Of a DNA stretch of 64,000 nucleotides, positions 63,022-64,000 are shown piece after piece. Source of the DNA: Nitrososphaeraceae archaeon (lineage in GTDB: Archaea > Thermoproteota > Nitrososphaeria > Nitrososphaerales > Nitrososphaeraceae). Location: NCBI GenBank assembly GCA_021325295.1, contig JAJPHM010000052.1:62001-126000 (forward strand), written 5' to 3'. Numbering within the stretch: the stretch's first letter is position 1; every line of letters starts with the position of its first letter. Below the pieces are notes generated by a model. It worked only from the letters and a program-made list of their open reading frames with translations. It had not been told where the DNA came from and ran no database searches. The translations under genes and the position numbers were made by a program.

Positions 63022-64000
63022 TTGAGTAACAAAAGGGATTATTATGAGGTTCTTGGCCTGACCAAGAATGCAACCACCGAAGACATCAAGAACGCATACA
63101 GAAAGCTGGCGCTGCAGTACCACCCTGACAGGAATAAATCACCTGGCGCCGAGGAAAAATTCAAAGAGATTTCTGAAGCCTACGCCGTGCTGTCTGACGC
63201 TGAGAAGAGGAAAAGGTACGATACGTACGGTCATGTCGGGGCTGAAGAGGTATTCAGAGGGTCCGAGGCCAATTTTGACGAAATATTCCGCGATATGGGC
63301 TTTGGAGGATTCAGAGACATATTTGAACAGATATTCGAACGGGGTGGCGGCTTTGGGTTTGGAGGCTTTGACCCGTTTGGCTTTGGCAGGGCGCAGAGAA
63401 GGAGGGGCCGCGACCTGCTCTATGACATGGAGCTTTCTTTGCGGGATGTCCTGAAAGGCAGAAAAGAAGATATCGAAGTCCCAAGACTTGAGCGATGCAG
63501 CACCTGTGCAGGAACAGGGGCGGCTCCGGGCACGCAGCCAAGAAAATGCTCAGTATGTAACGGCCAGGGGCAGACCCGGCGCGTCTACAATCAGGGCAGG
63601 TTTTCGACATTTGTGTCTGTGGAGCCATGCAGGACATGCAGGGGACAGGGGCAGATAATTGACAGGCCATGTGATAACTGCGGTGGCTCTGGGAGCGTAA
63701 GGACAAAGAAAAAGATAAGGCTAGAAATACCACCCGGGGTTGAGGATGGCATGACACTGCAGCTGAGCGGCGAAGGAGAGCCGCCGGAGCAGGGGCACGG
63801 GCAGGGTCAGCCCGGAGACCTTTTGGTAAGAATACATGTTGCACCGGATCCCCAATTTGAAAGGTTGCAGGATGGAAACCTGCTCCATAACCTTGGCCTG
63901 AAATTTACCGACCTTGTTCTTGGCACGGAGGTAAAGGTGCCTGCTGTCGAAGGCACAGAGAAGTTGAAAATACCACAGGGCACGCAGCCAAATACGGTAA
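63022..64000 (+). CDS. dnaJ: Hsp40 co-chaperone DnaJ (C-terminus cut by window edge)
   Basis: The frame opens at TTG 63022, the first start codon after a TGA at 63010, and runs to the window edge (326 codons). The J domain has YHPDRN with the HPD triad near residue 34. The Gly/Phe region ([14 protein letters not shown]) follows. Four zinc-finger repeats are intact: [24 protein letters not shown] and CDNCGGSG. The substrate domain begins [18 protein letters not shown]. It is a full type A DnaJ that stimulates DnaK. The C-terminus, including the dimerisation region, is not in the window. Confidence 0.95.
   Translation, partial: MSNKRDYYEVLGLTKNATTEDIKNAYRKLALQYHPDRNKSPGAEEKFKEISEAYAVLSDAEKRKRYDTYGHVGAEEVFRGSEANFDEIFRDMGFGGFRDIFEQIFERGGGFGFGGFDPFGFGRAQRRRGRDLLYDMELSLRDVLKGRKEDIEVPRLERCSTCAGTGAAPGTQPRKCSVCNGQGQTRRVYNQGRFSTFVSVEPCRTCRGQGQIIDRPCDNCGGSGSVRTKKKIRLEIPPGVEDGMTLQLSGEGEPPEQGHGQGQPGDLLVRIHVAPDPQFERLQDGNLLHNLGLKFTDLVLGTEVKVPAVEGTEKLKIPQGTQPNTV

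Noticed and set aside
63311-63844. 177-codon frame antisense to dnaJ
   Set aside because: Cys/Pro-rich shadow created by the zinc-finger repeats of dnaJ.

Overview
The window comes from an archaeon, most likely a soil or moderate-temperature ammonia-oxidiser relative of the Nitrososphaera type (Nitrososphaeria/Thaumarchaeota group I.1b). The archaeal signs are an A-type ATP synthase operon, CDC48/VAT, an exosome Csl4 subunit, the archaeal pterin kinase MptE, a NEMF/Rqc2 homologue, a tRNA-Ser whose introns form bulge-helix-bulge structures, and TATA boxes 25-40 nt upstream of ATG, GTG and TTG starts. Group I.1b is inferred from overall gene content and protein style. No amo gene or rRNA is present to confirm it.

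Layout. 1-3.7 kb (minus): hemD (cut by the window edge), a stand-alone homocysteine methyltransferase domain of MetH, asnS and a CBS protein. 3.9-9.1 kb: Nudix hydrolase, a large surface beta-propeller protein with a PEF-type C-terminal tail, an ArsB/NhaD-type permease and a divergent pair of small C2H2 zinc-finger proteins. 9.5-14 kb: NEMF/Rqc2, a small membrane protein, cbiT, an orphan DNA methyltransferase and a Cys-rich microprotein. 14-23 kb (minus): the A-type ATP synthase operon in the order K-E-C-F-A-B-D-(42-aa membrane peptide)-H-I. 23.4-30.7 kb: aldo/keto reductase, a 56-aa membrane peptide, mptE, DegT-type aminotransferase, an ArsA/Get3 ATPase with an HSP20-like tail, zinc ferredoxin, two unknown genes and a FeoA-like protein. 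30.8 kb: tRNA-Ser(UGA) with two introns. 31-35 kb: a four-CBS protein fused to an HPF-like ribosome-hibernation domain, a sugar dehydrogenase-like propeller and a class II HMG-CoA reductase. 34.9-43.4 kb: hisG-hisD-hisC-HAD phosphatase, then hisB-hisH-hisA-hisF. 43.5-50.1 kb: DUF5655-like protein, acylphosphatase, a LysA-like decarboxylase, cdc48, csl4 and pheA. 50.2-57.5 kb: membrane proteins, an MDR oxidoreductase, a second orphan DNA methyltransferase, a large secreted propeller and poorly resolved small ORFs. 57.6-64 kb: guaB, folP and grpE-dnaK-dnaJ (dnaJ cut by the window edge).

Most of the window is biosynthetic and housekeeping: histidine, phenylalanine, GMP, folate/pterin (mptE plus folP), cobalamin/tetrapyrrole (hemD, cbiT) with cobalamin-linked methionine synthesis, isoprenoid lipids (HMG-CoA reductase), energy conservation (ATP synthase) and proteostasis (CDC48, DnaK system, NEMF). 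No CRISPR array, prophage, insertion sequence or rRNA was seen.

The observations most worth following up are the double-intron tRNA-Ser with a non-canonical D-loop intron, the CBS-HPF fusion that could couple adenylate sensing to ribosome hibernation, the extra 42-aa membrane peptide in the ATP synthase operon, the HAD enzyme that is a candidate for the histidinol-phosphatase step, and several zinc-finger or membrane microproteins too short for routine gene calling.
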